DNA of 64,000 bases from Microvirga terricola (GTDB taxonomy: Bacteria > Pseudomonadota > Alphaproteobacteria > Rhizobiales > Beijerinckiaceae). Shown one piece after another: positions 56,697-64,000 of the stretch (positions are counted from its first letter, which is position 1; every line of letters begins with the position of its first letter). The stretch is from assembly GCF_011777495.1 (NCBI RefSeq), contig NZ_JAATJS010000002.1, positions 762,854-826,853 of the forward strand. The letters run 5' to 3'. The position numbers were made by a program, and so were the translations under genes. The notes under the pieces were generated by a model. That model was not told where the DNA came from, made no database searches, and saw only the letters and a list, made by a program, of their open reading frames with translations.

Positions 56697-57494
56697 TCAT
56701 TTCGTGCCGGCCAGATGATGCAGGGCGATGCCGCTGGTTGTTGCGACGTTGAGGGAATCGAAGCCGCCGCTCATGGGAATGGACACGGTGCGCGTCCGGG
56801 CCAGAAGGTCGGCGGGAAGGCCGGGGCCTTCCGCGCCGAGCAGCAAGGCGGCACGGGGTGATCGTTCGAGCCGGGCCAGAGTTTCCTTGCCCGAGGGGCT
56901 CAGCGCGATGACGTCGAACTTTGCTTCCACCAATGCCTGCACCATGGCGTCCGCAGAGGGCGCGCGGGTGAAGGGGACGACCAGCGCGCCGCCGACGGAC
57001 ACCCGGATCGCCTTGCGGTAAAGCGGGTCGCAGGTTTCCGAGTCCAAAAGCACCGCATCCGCGCCGAAGGCGGCCGCGTTGCGAAAGATGCCGCCCACAT
57101 TGTCATGGTTCGCCAAGCCCACCAGCCCGACAACCAAGGCGCGTTCCGGCAGGCGCGCCAAAAGCTCCTCGACGGGAGGCAAGGGCGCGCGCCGAACGAC
57201 GGCCAGAATGCCGCGGTGAATGGGAAAGCCCACAATCGCGTCCATGACTGCTCGGTTGGCAGTGTAGACAGGGACGTCCGACGGCAGGTTCGCGAGAATA
57301 TCTCTCAAGCTGTCCACGCGGTTCTCCGCGAGCAGCAAGGATTCGGGCGCGAAGCGAGATTGCCGGGCAAGTACTCGTAACACGACTTCGCCCTCGGCCA
57401 CGAACCGGTGCTCCCGGCCCACGAGGTCACGCTCGCGCACAGCGCGATAGGCTTCGATGCGCGGATCGTCGGAGTCTGAAATGGCGATGGGCAT
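56697..57494 (-). CDS. SpoU/TrmH-family RNA methyltransferase
   Basis: 265 residues. N-terminal RNA-binding region, then NHDNVGGIFRNAAAFG (motif 1), LLLGAEGPGLP (motif 2) and SIPMSGGFDSLNVATTSGI (motif 3), as in TrmH-type knotted 2'-O-methyltransferases. RNA target unknown. A second member, rlmB, is 4.3 kb downstream. Confidence 0.92.
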   Translation of the reverse strand: MPIAISDSDDPRIEAYRAVRERDLVGREHRFVAEGEVVLRVLARQSRFAPESLLLAENRVDSLRDILANLPSDVPVYTANRAVMDAIVGFPIHRGILAVVRRAPLPPVEELLARLPERALVVGLVGLANHDNVGGIFRNAAAFGADAVLLDSETCDPLYRKAIRVSVGGALVVPFTRAPSADAMVQALVEAKFDVIALSPSGKETLARLERSPRAALLLGAEGPGLPADLLARTRTVSIPMSGGFDSLNVATTSGIALHHLAGTK

Positions 57495-57848
57495 AAATCG
57501 CCTTCTATTGGAAAGGTTAGCCGAAAGGCAATGTCAGGGATTGCCGAGCGGATCCCGCCCGGTTCTCTCAAAGCGGCTGCGTTTCCCCTGAATGGTCAGG
57601 GAGATGTGTGAAGATAGATAAATTTAGGATGAATTTCCGATAATTAAGAAAAACAAATTGAATACATCTTGGAAATAAATTCCATGCAAGAACAGATCAA
57701 ACTTTCCTCAAGGTCAACCGAGGGCTCAAAAAAATCGGTGAGTAATTAGAGGAAGGCGCTCCGTTCATCTTTGGTTGAGATGCTGTCTGATATGAAGCGA
57801 TTGATGACAATTCTGTCGCTGGAAGCCCAAGCTTCAGCAGGTGAGCGA
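57495..57848 (+). other. AT-rich gene-free stretch
   Basis: 354 bases, AT-rich from about 57600 to 57760, between the divergent SpoU and small secreted protein genes. A small frame at 57771 (TTG) reads into the secreted protein but lacks a ribosome site. Likely promoters for both; no motif could be named. Confidence 0.35.
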
Positions 57849-58178
57849 ATGATTAAGAAACTGCTTATTGGACCCATTCTCGCCGTGACGGGCTTCGCAC
57901 TTGTGCATGGCGCGTCCGCGATGCCGCTCAATATGAATTCCGCGTCAGAGTCTTCGGCCGAGACGTTGGTGCAGAAGGCTTGGCACTCCGGGGTTCCTCA
58001 TCGCCGTATTGTCGGCGATCGCGTTTATGGTGGGGATTGCCCTCCGCAAGGATGCCCGGCCTGGACGCAGCCCGATTTGAGACAGGATCCACGGACAGGC
58101 GAGTGGTTTAGCCCTCAGAATGAGCGGCGGCGTTATTACAATCATCGGCGAGAGCAGCGACGGTCCTACGGTTATTGA
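57849..58178 (+). CDS. Small secreted Arg/Tyr-rich protein, unknown
   Basis: 109 residues from ATG 57849. Signal peptide (LLIGPILAVTGFALVHGASA) and mature region with GDRVYGGDCPPQGCPAW, ending in the Arg/Tyr-rich tail RRRYYNHRREQRRSYGY. Two cysteines. No family; followed by a strong terminator. Placed in an AT-rich setting. Confidence 0.65.
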   Translation: MIKKLLIGPILAVTGFALVHGASAMPLNMNSASESSAETLVQKAWHSGVPHRRIVGDRVYGGDCPPQGCPAWTQPDLRQDPRTGEWFSPQNERRRYYNHRREQRRSYGY

Positions 58179-58220
58179 TGAGATCGCTTGCCTCTGCTGG
58201 GAGGTCGGATCGAACGATCA

Positions 58221-58253
58221 GGCCGCGATATTCGATATCGCGGCCTTTTATTT
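58221..58253 (+). terminator. Strong intrinsic terminator
   Basis: GGCCGCGATAT and ATATCGCGGCC form an 11-bp perfect stem with the loop TCG, followed by TTTTATTT. Ends the small secreted protein gene. Confidence 0.93.
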
Positions 58254-58296
58254 GGGGACGCCGCTCATCACCCATTCAAGCACGACTTCCTAAGAG

Positions 58297-58629
58297 TCAG
58301 GGCAGGGGCGTGCCGATGAAGGAGCCCCGGCAGACCGTTTCGGCCGGGTAGACGGGCAGAACATGCGCGTCGGCTCCGACCATGTAGTTGACGGTGTAAT
58401 AGACCTCGCCGCCGACATAATCCGTTTCCTTGGATACGAAATCATATCCATAGGGCGTCGGATTGACCTTGATAATCGCGCTGGGCGGCCTGTAGGCCGT
58501 GAATGCGGAAATTGGCCTGCCGATGAATTCAGAGCAGCTGACGACAGCCGGGCCAGGCCAAACCGGCACACACGATGCCACGCCTACAGCCAATACGGCG
58601 GCCAAGATCGCCCGGTTCACAGCGCGCAC
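58297..58629 (-). CDS. Small predicted lipoprotein, unknown
   Basis: 110 residues from ATG 58629. Lipobox VASC after the signal segment AILAAVLAVG. The mature part has CSEFIGRPISAFTAYRPPS and a C-terminal Cys (VCRGS). Periplasmic anchoring predicted; function unknown. Confidence 0.7.
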   Translation of the reverse strand: MRAVNRAILAAVLAVGVASCVPVWPGPAVVSCSEFIGRPISAFTAYRPPSAIIKVNPTPYGYDFVSKETDYVGGEVYYTVNYMVGADAHVLPVYPAETVCRGSFIGTPLP

Positions 58630-58731
58630 TCCTCTTAGGAGATGGAACTAGGGTCGCTTGCGCGCAAAGCGAAGGTGTTCCGCTCATTGGCAGCCACGGC
58701 GACGAAAAGAAAAGCTGGAATTTTCGGGGAA

Positions 58732-58806
58732 TGGTGCCGGCGGAGAGGATCGAACTCCCGACCTTCGGTTTACAAAACCGCTGCACTACCGCTGTGCTAC
58801 GCCGGC
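58732..58806 (-). tRNA. tRNA-Thr (anticodon UGU)
   Basis: Minus strand begins GCCGGCGTAGCACAG and ends with a matching acceptor and an encoded CCA. The anticodon loop TTTGTAA gives TGT, and the T-loop GTTCGAT is normal. The D-loop is short. 75 bases including CCA. Confidence 0.94.
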
Positions 58807-58977
58807 GCCGAGGTTCAGGTAGCAGCGAGTGGCTGGCGACGCAAGTTTCTCGATGACCGAACCCATAACGCCCGGTTCAGACCCGGTTAACCGGCCCTCG
58901 ATAAGGTTCGAGCACAGTTTCATGGCGCGTTGCCTGACCTCGGCAACCGCAAACAACGAACCGGTTGAGAGAAAAAC

Positions 58978-59751
58978 ATGGCGCGGCTTATCTGGGATAG
59001 CCCAGTCGGCTTCAATTTGCGGAAGGTGGACTTCGGAGATGTTTTTTCCGGAGATCTTTACAGCGGTACGTCCACGTACTTCGCCATCGATTCTGCACCG
59101 ACCTCCTACGAGTATTATTTCGATCAGTTCACTGGCTACGGCTTCACCTATGACGATTACGACTTACCGTTCACGGGCATCGTCACGAGCTACGCGAGCT
59201 TCCTGAACCACGAGCAGCTGTGGTCCATGGATGGCGTCAGGATTTCCGTCTACGCGCTCCGGACCGCGGCGAGTACTTATTCCCTTGCCGATGACTTCGC
59301 TCTTCTAAAGAGCGCGCTTTACGGAAACGATAAGATCTATGGCGACCGTGGCGACGATCTGCTGGAGGGATTCGGCGGGAACGATACGCTTGTCGGCGGC
59401 CTCGGGGCCGACGATCTTTACGGCGGGACTGGAGCGGATCGGTTTGTCTTCGGTTCAATTGCGGACAGCAAGGTCTCGATGTCCCGTCGCGATGTGATTT
59501 TCGACTTCTCGAAAATCCAGAGGGATCGCATCGACCTCTCGCCAATCGACGCCAACACGAAAGTCGGTGGCAATCAGGTGTTCTCGTTCATCGGAACGAA
59601 GGGATTCACCGGAAAGGCCGGGCAGCTTCGCTATGAGACGGTTGGCGGCAATACCCACGTCTACGGCGACGTGAACGGCGACAAGAAGGCCGACTTCGCT
59701 ATCACTCTCAAGGGATACCACGCCCTTGCCGCCGGCGATTTCTTTCTCTGA
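58978..59751 (+). CDS. Short RTX-type calcium-binding protein
   Basis: 257 residues. Residues ~115-155 hold about four nonapeptide-like repeats (GDRGDDLLEGF, GGNDTLVGG, GADDLYGGTGADRF). The first ~110 residues are a distinct domain (FATY-rich) of unknown fold. No N-terminal signal; the C-terminus ends GDFFL, fitting type I secretion. No type I export genes are adjacent. Confidence 0.8.
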   Translation: MARLIWDSPVGFNLRKVDFGDVFSGDLYSGTSTYFAIDSAPTSYEYYFDQFTGYGFTYDDYDLPFTGIVTSYASFLNHEQLWSMDGVRISVYALRTAASTYSLADDFALLKSALYGNDKIYGDRGDDLLEGFGGNDTLVGGLGADDLYGGTGADRFVFGSIADSKVSMSRRDVIFDFSKIQRDRIDLSPIDANTKVGGNQVFSFIGTKGFTGKAGQLRYETVGGNTHVYGDVNGDKKADFAITLKGYHALAAGDFFL

Positions 59752-59798
59752 TCGCGTGGCCTCCGCCACTCTGCCGAACTAAACGACTTTGCTCATGA

Positions 59799-59830
59799 AA
59801 AAGGCCCCGCCAATGGGCGGAGCCTTAGCT
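59799..59830. terminator. Intrinsic terminator before the MHS symporter gene end
   Basis: AAGGCCCCGCC and GGGCGGAGCCTT form an imperfect long stem with the loop AAT, followed by AGCTTTT; the A-run before gives a U-run on the minus strand. Confidence 0.7.
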
Positions 59831-59852
59831 TTTCGCAACTCCAAAGAGTGGG

Positions 59853-61541
59853 TTACTCGCCCTTGTAAGAAAAGATGTCGCGATCCTTCGTTTCGGGGAC
59901 GAACATCAAGCCGACGACGAAGGTCATGAGCGCAATCACGATGGGGTACCACAGGCCGTAATAGATATCGCCGGTCTGGGCGACCATCGCGAAGGCGGTC
60001 GCGGGCAGAAGGCCGCCGAACCAGCCATTGCCGATGTGATAGGGCAGCGACATGCCGGAGTAGCGGATGCGTGTGGGGAAGAGTTCCACCAGCGCAGCCG
60101 CGATCGGGCCATAGACCATCGTCACGAAGATCACGAGGACGAACAGCAGCCCAACGATTCCCGCCACCTGCGGACGGAAGAGATCGAAGGGATGGGTCAT
60201 CTTCACGATCTGGGCGTCGCCAGCCTTCGGATAGCCGGCGGCCTGGAGGGCAGCGGTCACGGCCTTCTGGGAATCGGCGGCCTTTGCCGCGTCGAACGCC
60301 ACCTCGGTCGAGCCAATGCGCACCTTCGCCGGTTGGCCTGCGGGACCCGCCTCGGTCGAGTACTTCACTGAGGACTTCGCTAGGTGGTCGCGCGCCAGGT
60401 CGCAGGACGACGTGAACACGCGGGTGCCAACCGGGTTGAAGAGATTGCCGCAATCCGCCGGATCGGCCACGACCGTGACCTTGACGTTCTCCACTGCCGT
60501 TTCGAGAGCAGGATTCGCCAGCGTGGCGATCTGCTTGAAGAGCGGGAAGTAGGTCAGCGCCGCGATCAGGCAGCCTGCCAAAATGATCGGCTTGCGGCCG
60601 ATCTTATCCGACAGCCAGCCGAAGAACACGAAGAAGGCCGTGCCGAGCAGGAGCGACCACGCGATCAGCAGGTTCGCCGTGTAGCCGTCGACCTTGAGGA
60701 TCGATTGCAAGAAGAACAGGGCATAGAACTGGCCCGTGTACCAGACGACGCCCTGGCCGGCGACGAGACCGAAGAGAGCCAGAAGAGCGATCTTGGCATT
60801 CTTCCACTGGCCGAAGGCTTCGGACAGCGGCGCCTTGGAGGCGGTGCCCTCTTCCTTCATGCGCTGGAAGGCTGGGGATTCCTGCAGTTGCAGACGAATC
60901 CAGAGCGAGACGCCGAGCAGTAGCACAGAAACCAGGAACGGAACGCGCCAGCCCCAGGCCGCGAACTCGGCCTCGCCCAGGATTGTGCGGGTAAACAGGA
61001 TCACGATGAGCGAGAGAAAGAGACCGAGCGTTGCCGTGGTCTGAATCCAGGAGGTGTAGAACCCGCGACGGCCATGCGGCGCATGTTCTGCCACGTAGGT
61101 TGCAGCGCCGCCATATTCACCGCCGAGCGCCAGGCCCTGGAGGAGGCGCAGGCCGATCAGGATGATGGGGGCGGCAATGCCGATCTGATTCGCGCTCGGC
61201 AGCAGACCGACGATGAAGGTCGACAGACCCATGATCAGGATCGTCACGAGGAAGGTATATTTGCGGCCCACGAGGTCGCCGATGCGTCCGAAGACGAGAG
61301 CGCCGAAGGGACGAACCAGGAAGCCCGCCGCGAAGGCCAGAAGCGCGAAGATGTCGCGCGTCGCCTGCGGATACTGGCTGAAGAACTGGGCGCCGATGAT
61401 GCCCGCGAGCGAGCCGTAAAGATAAAAGTCGTACCATTCGAAGACGGTACCGAGAGACGAGGCGAAGATGACCTTCTTTTCCTCGCCGCTCATCGGTCGG
61501 ACTGTGGCGTCCGACCGAGGCGTTGCGGTGGCGATTGCCAT
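59853..61541 (-). CDS. MHS-family MFS symporter with large central insertion
   Basis: 562 residues from ATG 61541, about 110 more than common MHS symporters. ASSLGTVFEWYDFYLYG marks the MHS group (KgtP/ProP/ShiA) and GGEYGGAATYVAEHAP and PTRIRYSGMSLPYHIG complete it. Residues ~350-462 are a soluble insertion (with cysteines DPADCGNLF and SSCDLARD) between membrane halves. Substrate unknown. Confidence 0.88.
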   Translation of the reverse strand: MAIATATPRSDATVRPMSGEEKKVIFASSLGTVFEWYDFYLYGSLAGIIGAQFFSQYPQATRDIFALLAFAAGFLVRPFGALVFGRIGDLVGRKYTFLVTILIMGLSTFIVGLLPSANQIGIAAPIILIGLRLLQGLALGGEYGGAATYVAEHAPHGRRGFYTSWIQTTATLGLFLSLIVILFTRTILGEAEFAAWGWRVPFLVSVLLLGVSLWIRLQLQESPAFQRMKEEGTASKAPLSEAFGQWKNAKIALLALFGLVAGQGVVWYTGQFYALFFLQSILKVDGYTANLLIAWSLLLGTAFFVFFGWLSDKIGRKPIILAGCLIAALTYFPLFKQIATLANPALETAVENVKVTVVADPADCGNLFNPVGTRVFTSSCDLARDHLAKSSVKYSTEAGPAGQPAKVRIGSTEVAFDAAKAADSQKAVTAALQAAGYPKAGDAQIVKMTHPFDLFRPQVAGIVGLLFVLVIFVTMVYGPIAAALVELFPTRIRYSGMSLPYHIGNGWFGGLLPATAFAMVAQTGDIYYGLWYPIVIALMTFVVGLMFVPETKDRDIFSYKGE

Positions 61542-61719
61542 GACGTTTCCTTCCAATATGCCCCCGGTTTGTCCCGGGTTTTGGCCGTTGCCCTGCTTGT
61601 CGAAGGCTGCGAGCCGAGGCCCCCTTGGCCGCGCCATGCGGCTCAGGAATCCTTCAATTTGAAAGGTTAGACGTGGCGCACCTCTCCACAATTCCCAATT
61701 CGTATTTGCGACTTCTGTC

Positions 61720-61767
61720 TAAGACTGTGTCGCAGGGGAGGAATATTCCTGCAAACACAGTGTCTTA
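61720..61767. promoter_or_regulatory. Large imperfect inverted repeat
   Basis: TAAGAC-TGTGT-GCAGG arms pair with CCTGC-ACACA-GTCTTA around a loop containing AGGAATATTCCT, 16 paired bases with small bulges. Lies 15 bases past the rlmB stop and 179 bases before the MHS symporter start, so it may be rlmB's 3' hairpin or an operator. Confidence 0.5.
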
Positions 61768-61781
61768 GCTGCCTTTCGCGA

Positions 61782-62618
61782 TTACTTGGCAGTATTCGCC
61801 GCCGCGGCTTTTGTCACCGCATAAAGTGAGATGGCCGCTGCGTTGGAAACGTTGAGGCTCTTGATGGCTCCCGGCATGTCCAGCCGGCCGATCACGTCGC
61901 AGCATTCGCGAGTGCGCTGGCGCAGGCCCTTGCCCTCCGAGCCGAGCACGAGCACGACCGGATTGCGGATCGGCAATTCGTCGAGATTCGCCTCACCGGA
62001 AGAATCGAGGCCGATGCGCTGGAAGCCGCGTTCGCCGAGCGCGATCAGCGAGTCCGCCAGGTTGCGGACGATCATGAAGGGCACATGCTCCAGGCCACCG
62101 GAGGCCGACTTGGCCAGAACGCCGGTTGCCGCCGGGCTGTGGCGGGCGGTGGTGATGATCGCCTCGACCCCAAAGGCCGCCGCCGTGCGCACGATGGCGC
62201 CGACATTGTGGGGATCGGTGATCTGATCGAGCGCCAGCACCACGCGCTTGCCACTGAGCGTGTCGAGGGTCGGCGAGGGCAGGGGATCAGCTTCGAGATA
62301 AAGCCCCTGATGGACCGCATCCGCCTCCACCAGCCGGTTGATGTCGCCGGGGCGGACGATTTCCGGTTCGATGGGCAGGGGAACGCCCAGCTCGTCATGA
62401 AGGCGCTTTGCCGAATTCTCCGTCGCGAGGAGGCGTCGAATCGTCCGCTTGCCGTTGCGCAGCGCCTCGGCGACCGGGTGCCAGCCGTAGAGGATCGTGA
62501 CGTCGATGTCCGACGGCGCGCGCCAGGGTTCTCTTGAGAACTCCCTGTCGCGATGCCCGTGCTTTCCGGCCGGACGCTGGAACCGTGGCTTCTTGGAATG
62601 GAAGGGGCGCTCGCTCAT
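61782..62618 (-). CDS. rlmB: 23S rRNA (guanosine-2'-O-)-methyltransferase RlmB
   Basis: 278 residues. DVTILYGWHPVAEALRNGKR (substrate-binding domain), then LDQITDPHNVGAIVRTAAAFG, VLVLGSEGKGLRQRTRE and IKSLNVSNAAAISLYAV (the three SpoU motifs). Modifies G2251 of 23S rRNA by homology. A basic N-terminal tail of ~35 residues. Confidence 0.93.
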   Translation of the reverse strand: MSERPFHSKKPRFQRPAGKHGHRDREFSREPWRAPSDIDVTILYGWHPVAEALRNGKRTIRRLLATENSAKRLHDELGVPLPIEPEIVRPGDINRLVEADAVHQGLYLEADPLPSPTLDTLSGKRVVLALDQITDPHNVGAIVRTAAAFGVEAIITTARHSPAATGVLAKSASGGLEHVPFMIVRNLADSLIALGERGFQRIGLDSSGEANLDELPIRNPVVLVLGSEGKGLRQRTRECCDVIGRLDMPGAIKSLNVSNAAAISLYAVTKAAAANTAK

Positions 62619-62639
62619 AGGGTGTCAATCTCGTGTGGT

Positions 62640-62832
62640 GTTGGGTAGGCCATAACACAGGGTGCGGCCATTCACGACCCATTGGCTCAGCGTTGGGTAT
62701 CGGGTTGGGTATCTCTTGCGCTTTGCTGTTGACACCGGCAATGCGGCTCACCATAAGAGCGCCCACGGAGCGCCCGCCCCAGGGGCAGCGTTTCGGTGAA
62801 CGGCCTCGGCGCCACGCGCCAAGGTTGGGTAT
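62640..62832 (+). repeat. Short direct repeats GTTGGGTAT in the tRNA-operon leader
   Basis: Exact GTTGGGTAT at 62692, 62704 and 62824, plus GTTGGGTA at 62640. An inverted CCCAACC follows tRNA-Tyr at 62921. The last copy abuts tRNA-Tyr. No explanation; could be remnants of a repeat or processing signals. Confidence 0.55.
62729..62757 (+). promoter_or_regulatory. Probable promoter of the tRNA-Tyr/tRNA-Gly/tuf unit
   Basis: A perfect TTGACA at 62729-62734, a 17-base gap and CATAAG at 62752-62757. Transcription would start near 62764, some 70 bases before tRNA-Tyr. Confidence 0.6.
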
Positions 62833-62834
62833 CA

Positions 62835-62920
62835 GGGGGAATGTCCCGAGTGGCAAAGGGGGCGGACTGTAAATCCGCTGGCTTACGCCTTCGTAGGTTC
62901 GAGTCCTACTTCCCCCACCA
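62835..62920 (+). tRNA. tRNA-Tyr (anticodon GUA)
   Basis: Begins GGGGGAATGTCCCGAGTGG and closes with TTCCCCCACCA; CCA is encoded. The anticodon loop is CTGTAAA (GTA), and a long variable arm is present as expected for bacterial tyrosine tRNA. 86 bases. Confidence 0.96.
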
Positions 62921-62939
62921 CCCAACCAGTGCAGCGTAA

Positions 62940-63013
62940 GCGGGTGTAGCTCAATGGTAGAGCAGCAGCCTTCCAAGCTGAATACGAGGGTTCGATTCCC
63001 TTCACCCGCTCCA
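62940..63013 (+). tRNA. tRNA-Gly (anticodon UCC)
   Basis: Begins GCGGGTGTAGCTCAATGG and ends CACCCGCTCCA with encoded CCA; the anticodon loop CTTCCAA gives TCC, the T-loop GTTCGATTC. 74 bases, 19 bases after tRNA-Tyr. Confidence 0.96.
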
Positions 63014-63078
63014 ACACTCCCCTCTCTTTAGTCTTCCCGCCCATCAACAATCTGTAACTACGCCGGAAAAGTAGAAAA

Positions 63079-63684
63079 ATGGCCATCAGAGGCATCATTA
63101 TATCGTTAGCATGCATCTTCTTGGCCGGTTGTTTGAGCGTGCCTCCCCACAACCTCGCCGACGGTGACATGCAAAAATATAAGCTTGTCGATGTGACCGT
63201 CGAAGGAGCTGAGATCATTCGATCCTGGCCGAGTGAGGAAGAGAATTTCCTGAAGGCCAATGCTGTGGATCCTGAAACGGCCAATCGCATCAGGACCGAA
63301 CCGGCGTTCCAGTTTCCCCCGCTGCAGGAGCACTTCCGGCAGGCTCTCAATGCGAAGATCAAGGCCGAGGTTATGTATCTCGCCGGTCCGATTTTCCCCA
63401 GCGGCCGCCCCGTGAAGGCAGTCGTTCGCTTGAGGACATTCGATATTCCCTCCACTGCTCGCCGGGTCTTCGTGGACAGCCAGGCTAAGATCCAGGCCGA
63501 TATCGATATTGTGGACAAGGCGACGGGCAATCTTATTCTGCGATACCCGGGGCGGCTGGAGACGAGAAAGCTCATCGGCGGCCTAGCGACCGGCATCGCA
63601 GTTGCATTCGAAGGACCGGACCTCGGTTACTCCATGATCACGGATTATCTGTCGGCCTATCGAAACTGGCTCTTGCACAACTGA
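63079..63684 (+). CDS. Predicted lipoprotein between tRNA-Gly and tuf
   Basis: 201 residues. MAIRGIIISLACIFLAGC gives a lipobox (LAGC at 15-18), followed by a mature domain with GAEIIRSWPSEEENF and LRTFDIPSTARRVFV, then a conserved-looking end GYSMITDYLSAYRNW. Composition a bit lower in GC than tuf. No name known. It intervenes between the tRNA pair and tuf, unusual in this order. Confidence 0.72.
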   Translation: MAIRGIIISLACIFLAGCLSVPPHNLADGDMQKYKLVDVTVEGAEIIRSWPSEEENFLKANAVDPETANRIRTEPAFQFPPLQEHFRQALNAKIKAEVMYLAGPIFPSGRPVKAVVRLRTFDIPSTARRVFVDSQAKIQADIDIVDKATGNLILRYPGRLETRKLIGGLATGIAVAFEGPDLGYSMITDYLSAYRNWLLHN

Positions 63685-63751
63685 GCAAAGAGCCCTATTG
63701 GGCGGCACAAGTTTGCCGTTCTGGTATCAAGCGTGTCGAGGACAATAGGAC

Positions 63752-64000
63752 ATGGCGAAGGAAAAATTTGAGCGGACTAAGCCGCACTGCAACATCGGGA
63801 CGATTGGTCACGTTGACCATGGCAAGACGTCTCTGACGGCGGCGATCACGAAGGTTCTTGCTGAGTCTGGGGGCGCGACGTTTACGGCGTACGACCAGAT
63901 TGACAAGGCGCCGGAAGAGAAGGCTCGCGGTATCACGATTTCGACGGCGCACGTCGAGTACGAGACGACGAACCGTCACTATGCGCACGTGGACTGCCCT
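63752..64000 (+). CDS. tuf: Elongation factor Tu, 5' part
   Basis: First 83 codons; the rest lies beyond the window. [19 protein letters not shown], the P-loop [13 protein letters not shown], and the effector-type [14 protein letters not shown] are exact EF-Tu. ATG 63752 follows ATAGGA. Carries charged tRNA to the ribosome. In Rhizobiales this sits beside tRNA-Trp, secE and nusG, beyond the edge. Confidence 0.98.
   Translation, partial: MAKEKFERTKPHCNIGTIGHVDHGKTSLTAAITKVLAESGGATFTAYDQIDKAPEEKARGITISTAHVEYETTNRHYAHVDCP

Noticed and set aside
1..64000. CRISPR array, prophage or toxin-antitoxin module
   Set aside because: No regularly spaced repeats, no phage structural genes, and no pair matching known toxin-antitoxin families was seen on either strand.

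Overview
The window is a 64 kb piece of a high-GC alphaproteobacterial chromosome, most likely Rhizobiales (Hyphomicrobiales). Signs of this are a Rhizobiales-type porin preceded by a Lys/Ala-rich start, Usg, DUF3126, DUF6867, a bacterial transglutaminase-like cysteine proteinase (BTLCP), a CHCC zinc-finger protein, a perfect CtrA-type box, the tRNA-Tyr/tRNA-Gly/tuf arrangement, and a dispersed repeat built around GAGCATGATC. Genus cannot be fixed from sequence alone; a Methylobacteriaceae/Microvirga-like organism is my guess. Almost everything is chromosomal housekeeping and transport. I see no phage, insertion sequence, CRISPR array or plasmid gene.

Layout. 1-8.2 kb: 3' part of a cyclopropane fatty acid synthase, rpe-purB, a DadA-type oxidase, a broken LuxR-type regulator, a P1 peptidase, ccdA and a DUF1203 gene. 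8.2-13.9 kb: a complete branched-chain amino acid ABC transporter operon (livH-livM-livG-livF-DUF6867-livK, all minus strand) whose upstream region has two 7-7-7 inverted repeats. 14-21 kb: flavin reductase, formyltransferase, patatin lipoprotein, usg-exoD, radC, map. 21-30.4 kb: FkbM methyltransferase, sfsA, a MoaB/CinA-type protein, gpt, an acyl-ACP synthetase, a major porin, small secreted proteins, a frameshifted comB, DUF2569. 30.5-39.8 kb: tRNA-Leu, FAD monooxygenase with a zinc-finger protein, hydrolase, enoyl-CoA hydratase, cysE, DUF3126, gamma-carbonic anhydrase, BTLCP, rhomboid, CBS protein, patatin; two inverted copies of a ~100 bp repeat lie here. 39.9-46.5 kb: MFS transporter, folE-hisI, an IscU-like protein with yidD, thrS, a CBS-BON protein. 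46.6-57.5 kb: a secreted three-repeat protein with a YfhO-like membrane protein, nitroreductase/flavin reductase pair, MaoC/CoA-lyase pair, nadK, cutA, an isoprenylcysteine-methyltransferase-like protein, a Tat-exported metallo-hydrolase and a SpoU methyltransferase. 57.5-64 kb: small secreted proteins, tRNA-Thr, a short RTX protein, an MHS-type symporter with a large insertion, rlmB, then tRNA-Tyr, tRNA-Gly, a lipoprotein gene and the 5' end of tuf.

The clearest anomalies are two disrupted genes read directly from the bases: a LuxR-type regulator with an in-frame TAG plus a frameshift (4713-5838), and comB with a one-base deletion near its 5' end (28641-29344). The most plausible little-described module is the two-gene unit of a YfhO-like membrane protein and a secreted three-repeat protein (46612-49957). 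Also worth attention are the lipoprotein gene placed between the tRNA cluster and tuf, the unusual periplasmic or cytoplasmic insertion in the MHS transporter, the CBS-BON fusion, and several well-formed inverted repeats at promoters. I did not find a convincing wholly new defence, secretion or biosynthetic system.
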